From Bacillus sp. FJAT-22090 (GTDB lineage Bacteria; Bacillota; Bacilli; Bacillales_A; Planococcaceae), in assembly GCF_001278755.1 (NCBI RefSeq), contig NZ_CP012601.1, forward strand, positions 3,224,154-3,288,153: DNA of 64,000 bases, read 5' to 3'. The position numbers and the translations under genes are program-made. Below the pieces are notes generated by a model. That model worked only from the letters and a program-made list of their open reading frames with translations. It was not told the origin of the DNA and made no database searches. Shown in pieces: positions 53,939-62,822 of this stretch. The number at the start of each line of letters is the position of its first letter. Within the stretch, counting starts at the first letter, position 1.

Positions 53939-53973
53939 AGCTGCCCTAAAAGGGGGGCAGCTTCTTTTTAAGA
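53939..53973 (+). terminator. Intra-operon hairpin after the binding-protein gene
   Basis: AGCTGCCC pairs perfectly with GGGCAGCT, followed by TCTTTTTA. It may end part of the transcripts so that binding protein exceeds the membrane subunits. The 220 bp beyond it (to 54195) holds no gene I can support. Confidence 0.7.
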
Positions 53974-54195
53974 AGCTTTGTTTCATCGGAAGTTTCCGGG
54001 AGGTACGAGCGATGATGGGCTCTTTCAATCTGCGGAGGCTCATGTGTAACTTTCGGCAACAAAGCGCACATTCGTGTTTTGTTCATTAGCGTAATTAAAC
54101 ACATTCTATAAAACGCTTCTAAAATCAGCATTCACAATAACAAGGCCAACTAGTTAAAATTCAACTGGTATATTGCCTTAAGAAAGGAGATCATC

Positions 54196-55701
54196 ATGGC
54201 TAATCCTTTTCTTTTTATGACTTCCATACGTAAATCATTTGGAAATGTGAAGGCACTAGAAGAGGCCGAATTTCATCTTGAAAAAGGGGAAGTACATGCA
54301 TTGCTAGGTGTTAATGGAGCAGGTAAAAGCACGCTTATTAAAATTTTATCCGGCGTATATGAGCAAGATGAAGGTGAAATAGTTTTAGAAGGTAGTAGTG
54401 TTCGGCTTCGTTCCCCGAAAGCAGCAAAGGAACACGGTATCTATTGTGTTTATCAAGAGGTGGATACAGCAATTGTTTCGGAATTATCGGTCGCAGAAAA
54501 TATTATGCTAGATAAAATCGCTACGAATAATAATTTGTTTTTATCCACATCCAAGCTACAAACGGAAGCTAAAAAAGCACTGAAGCATTTGCAAGTAGAA
54601 AACATTGCTGTCAATCAACCGGCATTTAAACTTACATTAGCTGAAAAACAATTAGTATTAATTGCACGAGCTCTTGTAAGCTCGGCAAAGATTATTATTT
54701 TTGATGAACCAACTGCCCCTTTGTCTCTCCACGAATCCAAAAAGCTTTTTTCGGTAATTGATCATCTGAAATCGCAAGGAGTCGGCTGTATATTTATCTC
54801 TCATCGTCTTCCAGAAGTATTTGAAATCAGTGATCGAATCACTGTAATGCGAGATGGAAAGCTTGTAAAAGTTTTTAACACAGAAACTGCTCAACAGAAT
54901 GAGATTATTGAAGCGATGCTAGGAGTATCTTTTAATTTTGAACAGGCAGATACAAATCATACTTTAGGAGAAAAAATCCTACAGGTTACAGAATTATCGG
55001 ATGGACAGAAATTAAAGGAGCTTTCCTTTACTGTTTCTGAAGGGGAGATTGTTGGTATTGTAGGCCTTGTAGGAGCAGGAAAAACGGAGCTAGCTAAAGC
55101 CTTATTTGGCTTGGGATCATTAGTAAAAGGTAGTGTGAACCTTTCAGGCAAAGAGTTAAAAGCGAAACATCCAGCAGACGCCATTCGAGCAGGAATGGCA
55201 CTAATTCCAGAGGAACGCAGAAAAGAAGGCTTATTTGTACATGAGTCGTTACAAACGAATTCTTCCTTTCCGAATTTAAAGAAATTTTCACGGCTTCTGT
55301 TTATGGATAAAGCTGCTGAACGCAACTTTGCAAAGGACATCATCAATCGCTTAAAAATTAAAACGGATCATACGGAAACACCACTTGTGCATTTAAGTGG
55401 AGGAAATCAGCAAAAAGTAGTAATCGGAAAATGGATGTCGCGCAACTCTAAAGTGTATTTATTTGATGAGCCGACTAAAGGTGTTGATATTGGAGCGAAA
55501 AAGGACATTTTTAATTTAATTCGTGAGCTGGCGAATAATGGTAAAGGGTGTCTATATTTTTCGAGTGAGATTCAAGAAGCAATTGGTATTTCCGATCGAC
55601 TTCTAGTTATGTATAACGGTCAAATCGTGAAGGAGTTTTCACGTGAGGATGCGACCCAAGAAAGGATTTTGTTGTATGCAAGTGGTGGAAAAGAAGAGTA
55701 A
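54196..55701 (+). CDS. Sugar-type ABC transporter ATP-binding protein (two ABC domains)
   Basis: The 501-aa protein has duplicated ABC domains of the RbsA/MglA type. The first Walker A is GVNGAGKS and its signature region (LTLAEKQLVLIARAL) is degenerate; the second Walker A is GLVGAGKTEL, with signature LSGGNQQKV and Walker B VYLFDEPTKGVD. Such degeneracy is normal in this family. AAGGAG precedes the ATG. It powers the importer with the neighbouring genes. It overlaps the permease gene by 26 bp. Confidence 0.92.
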   Translation: MANPFLFMTSIRKSFGNVKALEEAEFHLEKGEVHALLGVNGAGKSTLIKILSGVYEQDEGEIVLEGSSVRLRSPKAAKEHGIYCVYQEVDTAIVSELSVAENIMLDKIATNNNLFLSTSKLQTEAKKALKHLQVENIAVNQPAFKLTLAEKQLVLIARALVSSAKIIIFDEPTAPLSLHESKKLFSVIDHLKSQGVGCIFISHRLPEVFEISDRITVMRDGKLVKVFNTETAQQNEIIEAMLGVSFNFEQADTNHTLGEKILQVTELSDGQKLKELSFTVSEGEIVGIVGLVGAGKTELAKALFGLGSLVKGSVNLSGKELKAKHPADAIRAGMALIPEERRKEGLFVHESLQTNSSFPNLKKFSRLLFMDKAAERNFAKDIINRLKIKTDHTETPLVHLSGGNQQKVVIGKWMSRNSKVYLFDEPTKGVDIGAKKDIFNLIRELANNGKGCLYFSSEIQEAIGISDRLLVMYNGQIVKEFSREDATQERILLYASGGKEE

Positions 55702-56695
55702 GGTCAAAGAAAGAGGAATTCAATTTCTATTTAAATATGGTGCAATTGCCTTGCTATTGATAATTATATTGTACTTTAGCACTATAAGCAGTGCCTTTTT
55801 TACATATGGAAATTTCACAGATATATTACGTTCCATTTCCATTGTAACGCTCTTAGCATTAGGAGTTACCTTTACGCTAGTAGTAGGAGGTTTCGATTTA
55901 TCAGTAGGTTCTACGATGTCTCTATCTACTGTCATTACTGCTTCGTTAATGGTGTGGTATGAGATGCCGCTTTGGCTCGTACTAATCTTACCTATTGTAA
56001 TAGGAGTGTTGGTTGGATTATTGAACAGTTTTCTTATTGTAGTTTTAGGAATTCCAGATTTACTTGCAACGTTAAGTATGATGTATATAGTGGCGGGCTT
56101 TCACCGTACATATACAGAAGGATACTCGATATACAATAATATGCCGCTTACTTCTGGAGGGACGGCACCGGGGCAATTCTCTGAAGCATTTCTTTGGATT
56201 GGCCAAGGGAGAATGCTCGGATTACCAGTTCCAGTTTGGATAATGCTTGTCCTAGTAATTATCGCTTATGTTGTACTTAACCATACTCGTTGGGGACGTG
56301 TTTTGTATATGACGGGTGGAAATGCTGAGGCTGCAACATTGTCAGGAGTGAATACCCGTAAAGTAAAATGTGCTGCATATGTAATTTCTGGTGTTTTTGC
56401 TTCGATGGCAGGTATATTGTTTACAGCACGTGTTGGTTCAGGTCAAATTGATGCGGGTGCACCACTTTTAATGGAAGCTGTAGCAGCTGTCTTTGTTGGA
56501 TATTCTGTCCTTGGTGCTGGAAAACCAAATGCTATCGGAACATTTTTTGGAGCAGCGGTTATCGGGATTCTCTTGAATGGATTAACGATACAAAACTTAC
56601 CGTATTATGCCTTTGATATTATTAAAGGAGCAGTGCTCGTTTCAGCTCTTGCCGTAACTTATATTTACGCTAAAAAACGGTTCACCCAAATCTAA
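55676..56695 (+). CDS. Sugar-type ABC transporter permease
   Basis: The 339-aa protein is an RbsC-like permease with about ten helices. It has the family segments GVTFTLVVGGFDLSVGSTMSLS near 70 and NTRKVKCAAYVISGVFASMAGI near 220. The ATG at 55676 lies within the ATPase gene and follows AAAGGA by 9 bases; the longer frame from 55643 lacks a site. It completes the probable thiosugar importer of the mtnKA operon. Confidence 0.92.
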   Translation: MQVVEKKSKVKERGIQFLFKYGAIALLLIIILYFSTISSAFFTYGNFTDILRSISIVTLLALGVTFTLVVGGFDLSVGSTMSLSTVITASLMVWYEMPLWLVLILPIVIGVLVGLLNSFLIVVLGIPDLLATLSMMYIVAGFHRTYTEGYSIYNNMPLTSGGTAPGQFSEAFLWIGQGRMLGLPVPVWIMLVLVIIAYVVLNHTRWGRVLYMTGGNAEAATLSGVNTRKVKCAAYVISGVFASMAGILFTARVGSGQIDAGAPLLMEAVAAVFVGYSVLGAGKPNAIGTFFGAAVIGILLNGLTIQNLPYYAFDIIKGAVLVSALAVTYIYAKKRFTQI

Positions 56696-56788
56696 ATAAA
56701 TTTTGTGTCTCGAAGTACTTGTTTTCTGCCCGTGCAAGTATATAATTCAAGCATATCCTTTATTATTTATCGAATGGGCTGACAAAAT

Positions 56789-57985
56789 TTGAGACCGTAT
56801 AATGAAAAAATAAGTATTTACCATGGAATGGCATCTACTATTGCATTAAATTTTTCCAATAACTTTTTTCCGATCTTTGCAATTACCATATTAGGGGCAA
56901 CCAATTATCAGGTGGGATTAATAAGTTCGTTGCCGCCATTAATAGCGTTATTAATGACTATACCAGCAGCTATTCTACTAAATCGTGCAAGTGCTCAAAA
57001 GAAACTCGTGGCGATGTCTGTTTTACTGGCACGATTAATGTTTTTGCTTATTGTACTAGTAGTTTATTTGCCTTCTGATTCGCTACAAGCATGGGCATTT
57101 TTAGGAATTATTGCTTTCATCAGTGTTCCGAACACTGTAGCTAACGTAGGTTGGCAAACGTTGATAAGTGGAATGATTGATGAGTCTAGAAGAGGACAAT
57201 TTTTTAGTGATCGAAATCGTCTGTTAACGATGGTCGGTCTTATATCAACTTTAGTTATTGGTGTTTTAATGAAGGATGCTTCCGAAAGCGTTACTGCCTA
57301 TCAAATTCTTTTTGCGATAGCTTTTGGTTTCGGTTTGCTAGAAGTTTTTTTCTTATTAAAACAAGAAGATATCATCCCTTCATCAGATGTTCTAGTTAAA
57401 AAGAAGTCAATGGACTGGAGCATTTTTAAACATGTGAACTATGTCTGGTTTTTAGCTGCAGCTCTCTTTTTTAATTTTGCATGGCAAATGGCATGGGGAT
57501 TATTCAACATTTACAATGTCCGAGTAGCAGGAGCAACAATCTTTTGGATTAGTATGTTTTCAGTTGGTAGTATGCTCATGCAGTTTTTAACATTTCCTTT
57601 ATGGAAGAAGTGGGCAGATAAGTATTCGAATATGCAAGTTTTTATATGGGCAGCTATTGGAATGTCCACTACACCTTTTTTAACAATGCTATCTACGAAC
57701 TTATATTATTTAACGCTCATTCAAACGACATCCGGATTCTTCTTATCTGGTACTGTTTTAATATTGTTTAATTTATTGTTGGAGCAATCACCTGAACAAT
57801 ATCGTACGTATTGCATTACAACTTATAATGTACTGCTTGCTTTCGTCGCATTCATTGCACCACAAATAGGTATTTGGCTTTTGAATGAACTAGGCATGGA
57901 AGTAGCTATGTACATTAGTTCTAGTTTACGATTTTTAAGTGCTGGTGGATTTTTATATGTATTTTTACGAAATAGAAAAGTATAA
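56789..57985 (+). CDS. MFS transporter downstream of the mtn importer
   Basis: The 398-aa protein has twelve helices. The start appears to be a TTG at 56789 with only a weak site upstream. It lies 93 bp after the permease gene, reads the same way and is followed by the first clear terminator after that gene, so read-through from the SAM-riboswitch transcript is possible. The LINRASAQKKL-type first loop is not diagnostic, and the substrate is unknown. Confidence 0.8.
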   Translation: MRPYNEKISIYHGMASTIALNFSNNFFPIFAITILGATNYQVGLISSLPPLIALLMTIPAAILLNRASAQKKLVAMSVLLARLMFLLIVLVVYLPSDSLQAWAFLGIIAFISVPNTVANVGWQTLISGMIDESRRGQFFSDRNRLLTMVGLISTLVIGVLMKDASESVTAYQILFAIAFGFGLLEVFFLLKQEDIIPSSDVLVKKKSMDWSIFKHVNYVWFLAAALFFNFAWQMAWGLFNIYNVRVAGATIFWISMFSVGSMLMQFLTFPLWKKWADKYSNMQVFIWAAIGMSTTPFLTMLSTNLYYLTLIQTTSGFFLSGTVLILFNLLLEQSPEQYRTYCITTYNVLLAFVAFIAPQIGIWLLNELGMEVAMYISSSLRFLSAGGFLYVFLRNRKV

Positions 57986-57997
57986 GAACAAAAAAGA

Positions 57998-58026
57998 AAA
58001 GCACAATTAATGTGCTTTCTTTTTTT
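57998..58026. terminator. Terminator between the MFS and TetR genes
   Basis: AAAGCACA pairs with TGTGCTTT across 5 bases, followed by CTTTTTTT. The flanking genes converge. Confidence 0.8.
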
Positions 58027-58030
58027 GTGT

Positions 58031-58672
58031 CTATTTTTTTCCTATTCCATGTAAGATAAACTGAACAGTGCGTTCTGTTTCAAGTTCGTCATCCCATTCA
58101 CTCTCTGGGAAAAGAATGTAACGTGAAATCAAGTAGCCAAATATACTGCTAACGGCTAATCTAGCAACGCTTGATGGTGGTATATCGATTATTTGACCCT
58201 TATCTTGATAATTTTGAATGACAACCAAAATCCGCTCGTATGTTTTTTTAGCTACCTGTTCAACAAATTGTTCCCTAAGTTCGGGTTGAAAAGGTATTTC
58301 TTGCATAATAATTTTAATAACAGGAAGAAGCTTCTTAAATACTTCTCTTCTGTTTTCGATTGTGGCTCTTATAAAGTCCTCGGCATTTTCATAAGGCTGG
58401 TCTAGTACTTTGTGAAAATCTCTTACAATAAATGGACCAAATACCTTAGAAATGAGAGGAGTAACAATGGATACTAGCAACTCTTTTTTCGTTTTATAGT
58501 GTCGGAAAATGGTTCCTTCCGCTACTCCAGCCTTTTTGGCAATCTCACTTGTAGAGGTAGCAGCATACCCTTTTTCGGAGAATGTATCTATTGCTGCAAG
58601 GAGTATTTTTTTTTGCTTATCTGTTAATTTTTCTTCATCAAATAGCTGTTGTAACAATATTTCTTCTTCCAT
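58031..58672 (-). CDS. TetR-family transcriptional regulator
   Basis: The 213-aa protein has an N-terminal helix-turn-helix (about 17-65: ILLAAIDTFSEKGYAATSTSEIAKKAGVAEGTIFRHYKTKKELL) and a helical ligand-binding domain. It is the last gene of the operon behind the ABC-2 exporter, 24 bp after the permease. A perfect 10-bp-arm palindrome in front of the operon is the likely operator, so it probably represses exporter and itself. Confidence 0.9.
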   Translation of the reverse strand: MEEEILLQQLFDEEKLTDKQKKILLAAIDTFSEKGYAATSTSEIAKKAGVAEGTIFRHYKTKKELLVSIVTPLISKVFGPFIVRDFHKVLDQPYENAEDFIRATIENRREVFKKLLPVIKIIMQEIPFQPELREQFVEQVAKKTYERILVVIQNYQDKGQIIDIPPSSVARLAVSSIFGYLISRYILFPESEWDDELETERTVQFILHGIGKK

Positions 58673-58696
58673 TGCTTACTCCTTTCTAGTAACAAT

Positions 58697-59797
58697 CTAG
58701 ATTTTTCGATATTTCTTTAAGGCTAATATATTTAAAATAACAAAAATCAGTGCAAACCCTAACAAAATAAAGAGTTCATTTTTAATACTATCTATTCCGA
58801 ATCCCTTATACATAACGTCTACTAATGCATTTCCACCATAGTACATCGGCATAAATTTCGCAATAATTTGCATCCATTCTGCCATTCCCTCTATAGGGAG
58901 AATACCTGCGAAGAATACTTGTGGAACAATCGCAATTGGTATAAATTGCATCATTTGAAACTCAGAGTTTGCAAAAGCCGATAAGAGAATTCCAAGTAAC
59001 AATGCAACTAGTGCAAGAGATAGATTAATGAGAACAACATTCCAAAGAGAACCAACGATTAAAATATCTAAAACCTTTACTGCATAAAAAACAACGATAA
59101 GGGTTTGAATGATGGCAAAGAGTCCGTAACCAATTAAATAACCAAAAACGATATCCCTTCTTTGGATTGGAGTCGCTAATAAACGTTCCAACGTGCCTGT
59201 TGTTCGTTCCCGCAATAATCCTATTCCTGAAATGAGAAAGACGAAAAAGAATACAAAGAAGCCAACAAGAATAGGACTTAACTGATCAAAAAAGGTTGTT
59301 TCGCTATTTCCGTAAATATAATAAGTATTGATTTCTGGGGTACTTAGTTGGTTCACTTGAACATTCGGCAGTTTATCTTGAATATCTGCAAACACTTTGG
59401 TTAAATTAGTTGCTTGCTTCTTTGCATTTTCACTGGAGATGGCTTGCATGACTTTTGATTGTAACACCTTCGATGTAGAAGGCTCATCGTTAGTAAGTGT
59501 TAAACTCAGTTTATCCTCTTCTATATGAAGGACTCCATCTAATTGATCTTTTTTTATAACTTGTTCCGTATTTTTTAGATTTTCATTTGGTATTACTACA
59601 ATTTCTTTGCCTTTTAATTGTTCTATTAAAGCTTCTTCTGCACCATGTACTCCTAGGCGAGGAACTGTTGTATCAGCAGATAGTAAATAATGAAGCAAAG
59701 TTAAAATGACTAGAGGCGCAATCATCATCAAAGCGAGTGTTCGTTTATCTCGTACCATTTGGATACAAATTCTTTTAATTAAGGCGATTGTTCTCAT
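58697..59797 (-). CDS. ABC-2 type exporter permease
   Basis: The 366-aa protein has one N-terminal helix, a large extracellular domain (about 45-170) and five C-terminal helices with the ABC-2 segment RERTTGTLERLLATPIQRRDI. This is the YhgE/YbhR-like exporter form. The ATG at 59797 follows GGAGG by 8 bases and lies within the end of the ATPase gene. Substrates are typically drugs or lipids; none is indicated. Confidence 0.88.
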   Translation of the reverse strand: MRTIALIKRICIQMVRDKRTLALMMIAPLVILTLLHYLLSADTTVPRLGVHGAEEALIEQLKGKEIVVIPNENLKNTEQVIKKDQLDGVLHIEEDKLSLTLTNDEPSTSKVLQSKVMQAISSENAKKQATNLTKVFADIQDKLPNVQVNQLSTPEINTYYIYGNSETTFFDQLSPILVGFFVFFFVFLISGIGLLRERTTGTLERLLATPIQRRDIVFGYLIGYGLFAIIQTLIVVFYAVKVLDILIVGSLWNVVLINLSLALVALLLGILLSAFANSEFQMMQFIPIAIVPQVFFAGILPIEGMAEWMQIIAKFMPMYYGGNALVDVMYKGFGIDSIKNELFILLGFALIFVILNILALKKYRKI

Positions 59798-60515
59798 CTT
59801 TTTCACCTCCAGCTAGTAAAAATACCTCTTCAAGACTACTAATTTGGTATTGGTTTTTCAGTTCTAATGGAGAACCACTCGAAATTATTTCCCCATCTCT
59901 AACCATGGCCAGTTTGTCGCATTTTTCTGCTTCATCCATCACATGTGTAGTTATTAAAATTGTTTTACCTTCCATTTTTAAACGGTTAATCTCCTCCCAA
60001 ATGGACTTTCTAAGCTTAGGATCGATTCCGACGGTCGGCTCATCTAATATTAATAGTTCTGGGTCGTGTATTAATGCAATGGCTAAAGATAATCTTCGCT
60101 TCATACCACCTGAATAATTCTGAACTCTTTTAGATAAATGGGAAGTAAGACCAACTAAATAGGCTGCGTAAGCAATACGTTCCTTTTGAATTTTCTTGTT
60201 CAATTTGTAAAGAGATGCAAAAAAGGATAGGTTTTCTCGACCTGTTAAGTCATTGTATAAAGCATCTGATTGAGCCATATAGCCAATTTTCTGGGATAGG
60301 TATAAATGAGGAACTGGTGTATCCAATACATGTATTTCCCCATTGGTAGGTTGGTCCATACCAACAATCATTTTGACTAAAGTAGTTTTTCCTGAACCAG
60401 ATGGTCCGATTAAACCAAATATTTCTCCAGAATGAACGGAAATACTTACTTTATTTAAAACTGTTTTCTTTCCAAAACTTTTACTAACTTGATTCAAAAG
60501 AATGGTGGATGACAT
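59775..60515 (-). CDS. ABC exporter ATP-binding protein
   Basis: The 246-aa ABC ATPase has Walker A GPSGSGKT, signature YSGGMKRRLSLA, Walker B LLILDEPTVGID and the switch His in TTHVMDEAEKCD. The signature SGGMKRR places it among ABC-2 drug-type exporters. It is the first gene of the ATPase-permease-TetR operon. Its final codons overlap the permease start by 23 bp. Confidence 0.92.
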   Translation of the reverse strand: MSSTILLNQVSKSFGKKTVLNKVSISVHSGEIFGLIGPSGSGKTTLVKMIVGMDQPTNGEIHVLDTPVPHLYLSQKIGYMAQSDALYNDLTGRENLSFFASLYKLNKKIQKERIAYAAYLVGLTSHLSKRVQNYSGGMKRRLSLAIALIHDPELLILDEPTVGIDPKLRKSIWEEINRLKMEGKTILITTHVMDEAEKCDKLAMVRDGEIISSGSPLELKNQYQISSLEEVFLLAGGEKDENNRLN

Positions 60516-60535
60516 TTATAAACCCCCTTTAAATT

Positions 60536-60561
60536 TGAAAGTGAGTAATCACTCACTTTCA
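60536..60561. promoter_or_regulatory. Perfect palindrome, probable TetR operator
   Basis: TGAAAGTGAGT-AATC-ACTCACTTTCA is a perfect 11-bp inverted repeat 21 bp before the ABC operon. TGAGT..ACTCA palindromes are common TetR-family targets. Confidence 0.8.
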
Positions 60562-60673
60562 TTATAGGCATAACTATTTCAACGTCAATAGCATATGTAT
60601 CGAATACACGAATAAATATATAAAAAGATTTGTATAACGATTATGAATACAGTAAATGATTGAAAGAGAGGTG

Positions 60674-61759
60674 ATGAACATTAAAATTCTAGTTTCATTT
60701 TTATTATTATTTGTTTCGGTCTTATCGTATTTTAATATGCAAATTACAGAACCATTCGATGAAGAGTTCCACGGGAAACAATTTTCGACATTTTACGTGG
60801 ATTATGAAGAAAAAAGAATGGAGATTGGTATGATTGGAGATATTTTATTGCATCTTCCTTTATATAATTACGCTAGTTTTCTACCTTCATTTGAGCCAGT
60901 AAGAGAAGAATTGGAATCCCTAGATTTATTATTGGCTAATCAAGAATCGATTCCCGCAGGTCCTGAGTTTGGATTATCAGGTTATCCTAATTTCTCAAGT
61001 CCAACACATATTATTAGAGATTTGAAAGAGGTGGGAGTTGATATGATATCAATGGCCAATAATCATACGCTAGATCAAGGGGAAGCAGGTGTTTTATCTG
61101 CTATACGTCATATGAAAAAATACAGCATGCTCTATATGGGTGCATATGAATCTATAGAGGATTCACAGACTGACCGTATTTTAGAAGTAGAAAATATCCA
61201 TTTTGGTCTTCTCAATTATACATATGGTATGAATGGCTACAATACACCAACTGGTAAAGATTATTTAGTTAATAGAATAGATGCTGATCGTATTATAAAA
61301 GAGATCCAAGTTCTAAAAGATAAAGTGGACTTTGTTATTGTAAGTATTCATTGGGGATCAGAGTATGAACTTGAAGCTAATGATCAGCAAAAGCAACTTG
61401 CGCATGCCCTGGCAGAAGCGGGAGCCGATATTATTTTCGGACATCATCCTCATGTTATTCAGCCATATGAAGAAATTGCTACGAAAGACGGTCACACTAC
61501 GCATGTTTTTTATTCTTTAGGAAATTTCTTTTCTGCTCAAAGTTTTGATTTCACAAATATTGGGGGAATTGCAAAGGTTAGTGTATTGAAGAAAACCATC
61601 AACGGAAAAGAAGTGCTGAAATTGGAGGATCCTTCCTTTAAAGCTACTGCAGTTATAAAGGAAAATCCCTATAAAGTATATCCACTTGAAGAGGTAGAAT
61701 CTAAGGTCAACCAAACCAATGAATGGGTTCAAGAGCATCTATTTAATTTTAAAGATTAA
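60674..61759 (+). CDS. CapA-family (PGA_cap) phosphoesterase-like protein
   Basis: The protein has about 361 aa. One N-terminal membrane anchor (about 2-20) is followed by the PGA_cap metallophosphatase-like domain, with GMIGDILLHLPLYN, LLLANQESIP, SMANNHTLDQG, VSIHWGSEYE and IFGHHPHVIQPYE. CapA is needed for poly-gamma-glutamate capsule in Bacillus, but no capB or capC is nearby, so this is a stand-alone relative. The start is uncertain: the ATG at 60674 lies inside the extended ribosome binding site AGAGAGGTGAT, and an ATT at 60680 has the better spacing. Confidence 0.85.
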   Translation: MNIKILVSFLLLFVSVLSYFNMQITEPFDEEFHGKQFSTFYVDYEEKRMEIGMIGDILLHLPLYNYASFLPSFEPVREELESLDLLLANQESIPAGPEFGLSGYPNFSSPTHIIRDLKEVGVDMISMANNHTLDQGEAGVLSAIRHMKKYSMLYMGAYESIEDSQTDRILEVENIHFGLLNYTYGMNGYNTPTGKDYLVNRIDADRIIKEIQVLKDKVDFVIVSIHWGSEYELEANDQQKQLAHALAEAGADIIFGHHPHVIQPYEEIATKDGHTTHVFYSLGNFFSAQSFDFTNIGGIAKVSVLKKTINGKEVLKLEDPSFKATAVIKENPYKVYPLEEVESKVNQTNEWVQEHLFNFKD

Positions 61760-61822
61760 ATGCATAATGTTATAGTGATAAATATTTTAGTGGTAAAATA
61801 AAATAATGAAGGAGGGTAATCA

Positions 61823-61943
61823 ATAAATAAACCAAAAGTCGAACATCAGGGATAGGAAAAGGAATAGCATCTGCGCGCGTAAAAGAAGGTATATTTCTGA
61901 TCAAAAAATAAGGCTGGACGGCGGAGCTACTAAACTAAGATAA
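61823..61943 (+). pseudogene. SDR-family gene fossil (both ends kept, middle deleted)
   Basis: A strong AGGAGG site is followed at 61823 by ATA-AAT-AAA-CCA-AAA-GTC, which looks like an MNKPKV start with ATG changed to ATA. A frameshift leads into SGIGKGIASARVKEG, the glycine-rich NAD(P) motif of short-chain dehydrogenases. After a stop, another frame ends LDGGATKLR-stop, the usual SDR C-terminus. About 200 residues are missing in between. An intact SDR gene starts 30 bp later. Confidence 0.7.
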
Positions 61944-61973
61944 ATCTTTTATAACGGAAATGGAGTGACGATG

Positions 61974-62783
61974 ATGGGGCGTGTACAAGACAAAGTTGCG
62001 TTAGTAACGGGAGGTGCATCCGGTATTGGTCTATCAGCAGCAACATTATTAGCTAAAGAAGGTGCTAAAGTAGTTATTGCCGATTTTAATGTCGAGGGTG
62101 CAAAAAAAGCAGCCGAGAATATTAAAAGTCAAGGTGGCGAAGCAGTTGGTATTTTTTTAGATGCTTCGAAAGAGGTTTCTATTAAAGAAGCAGTTGATTT
62201 TACAGTAGAACATTATGGAACTATAACAGTTTTATACAATAATGTTGGTCTGACCAATCTTCAAAAGGATTTAGATGTAGTTAATATCGATTTAGATGAA
62301 TGGGATCGACTAATGAACGTAAATACAAAAAGTGTACTTTTAGGTTGCCGTTTCGCTATTCCACATATGGTTAAAGCAGGGGGTGGCTCAATTATTAATA
62401 CAGCCTCTATGGCGGCATTTGCAGGTGACTCTGTTCGTTCTGCATATGGGGCTTCCAAGGCAGCTGTTGTAAATCTAACAAAATATATAGCTGCACAATA
62501 CGGGAAGGATAATATCCGGTGTAATGGAGTAGCTCCTGGTCTCATTTTAACTCCAGCGGCTGAGAGTAATATGCCAGAAGCTGTATTAGATATTTTCGAA
62601 AAGTTTAATGCACTTCCATACCATGGAGAAGCTGATGATATTGGGTATACAGTATTGTTTCTAGCTTCAGATGAGTCAAAATTTATCACAGGACAAACAA
62701 TTCAAGTGGAGGGTGGCCATTACATGGCAAATCCAAGTATTGCAGATTTCAAGGAATTTGTAAGTAAGGCGCCATCTAAATAA
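61974..62783 (+). CDS. Short-chain dehydrogenase/reductase
   Basis: The 269-aa Rossmann-fold SDR has the cofactor motif TGGASGIG (residues about 12-19), IADFN after strand 2 (Asp suggests NAD preference), YNNVG, and the catalytic Ser, Tyr and Lys in NTASM and YGASKAAVV. It is close to glucose-1-dehydrogenase-like members that oxidise alcohols or sugars. The ATG at 61974 lies 8 bases after GGAG. The fossil SDR directly upstream suggests a past tandem pair. Confidence 0.9.
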   Translation: MGRVQDKVALVTGGASGIGLSAATLLAKEGAKVVIADFNVEGAKKAAENIKSQGGEAVGIFLDASKEVSIKEAVDFTVEHYGTITVLYNNVGLTNLQKDLDVVNIDLDEWDRLMNVNTKSVLLGCRFAIPHMVKAGGGSIINTASMAAFAGDSVRSAYGASKAAVVNLTKYIAAQYGKDNIRCNGVAPGLILTPAAESNMPEAVLDIFEKFNALPYHGEADDIGYTVLFLASDESKFITGQTIQVEGGHYMANPSIADFKEFVSKAPSK

Positions 62784-62787
62784 ATCC

Positions 62788-62822
62788 TAAAAACTCAGAT
62801 GTGCTTGCATGTCTGAGTTTTA
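62788..62822. terminator. Terminator between the SDR and LysR genes
   Basis: AAAACTCAGA pairs with TCTGAGTTTT around TGTGCTTGCATG. It overlaps the LysR stop and serves both convergent genes. Confidence 0.8.

Noticed and set aside
53946-54131. Minus-strand open frame of 61 codons inside the importer operon
   Set aside because: It overlaps the terminator hairpin and has no clear ribosome binding site. I kept only the note that the gap is unexplained.
60674-61759. Poly-gamma-glutamate capsule operon
   Set aside because: Only a CapA-like gene is present; capB and capC are absent on both sides.
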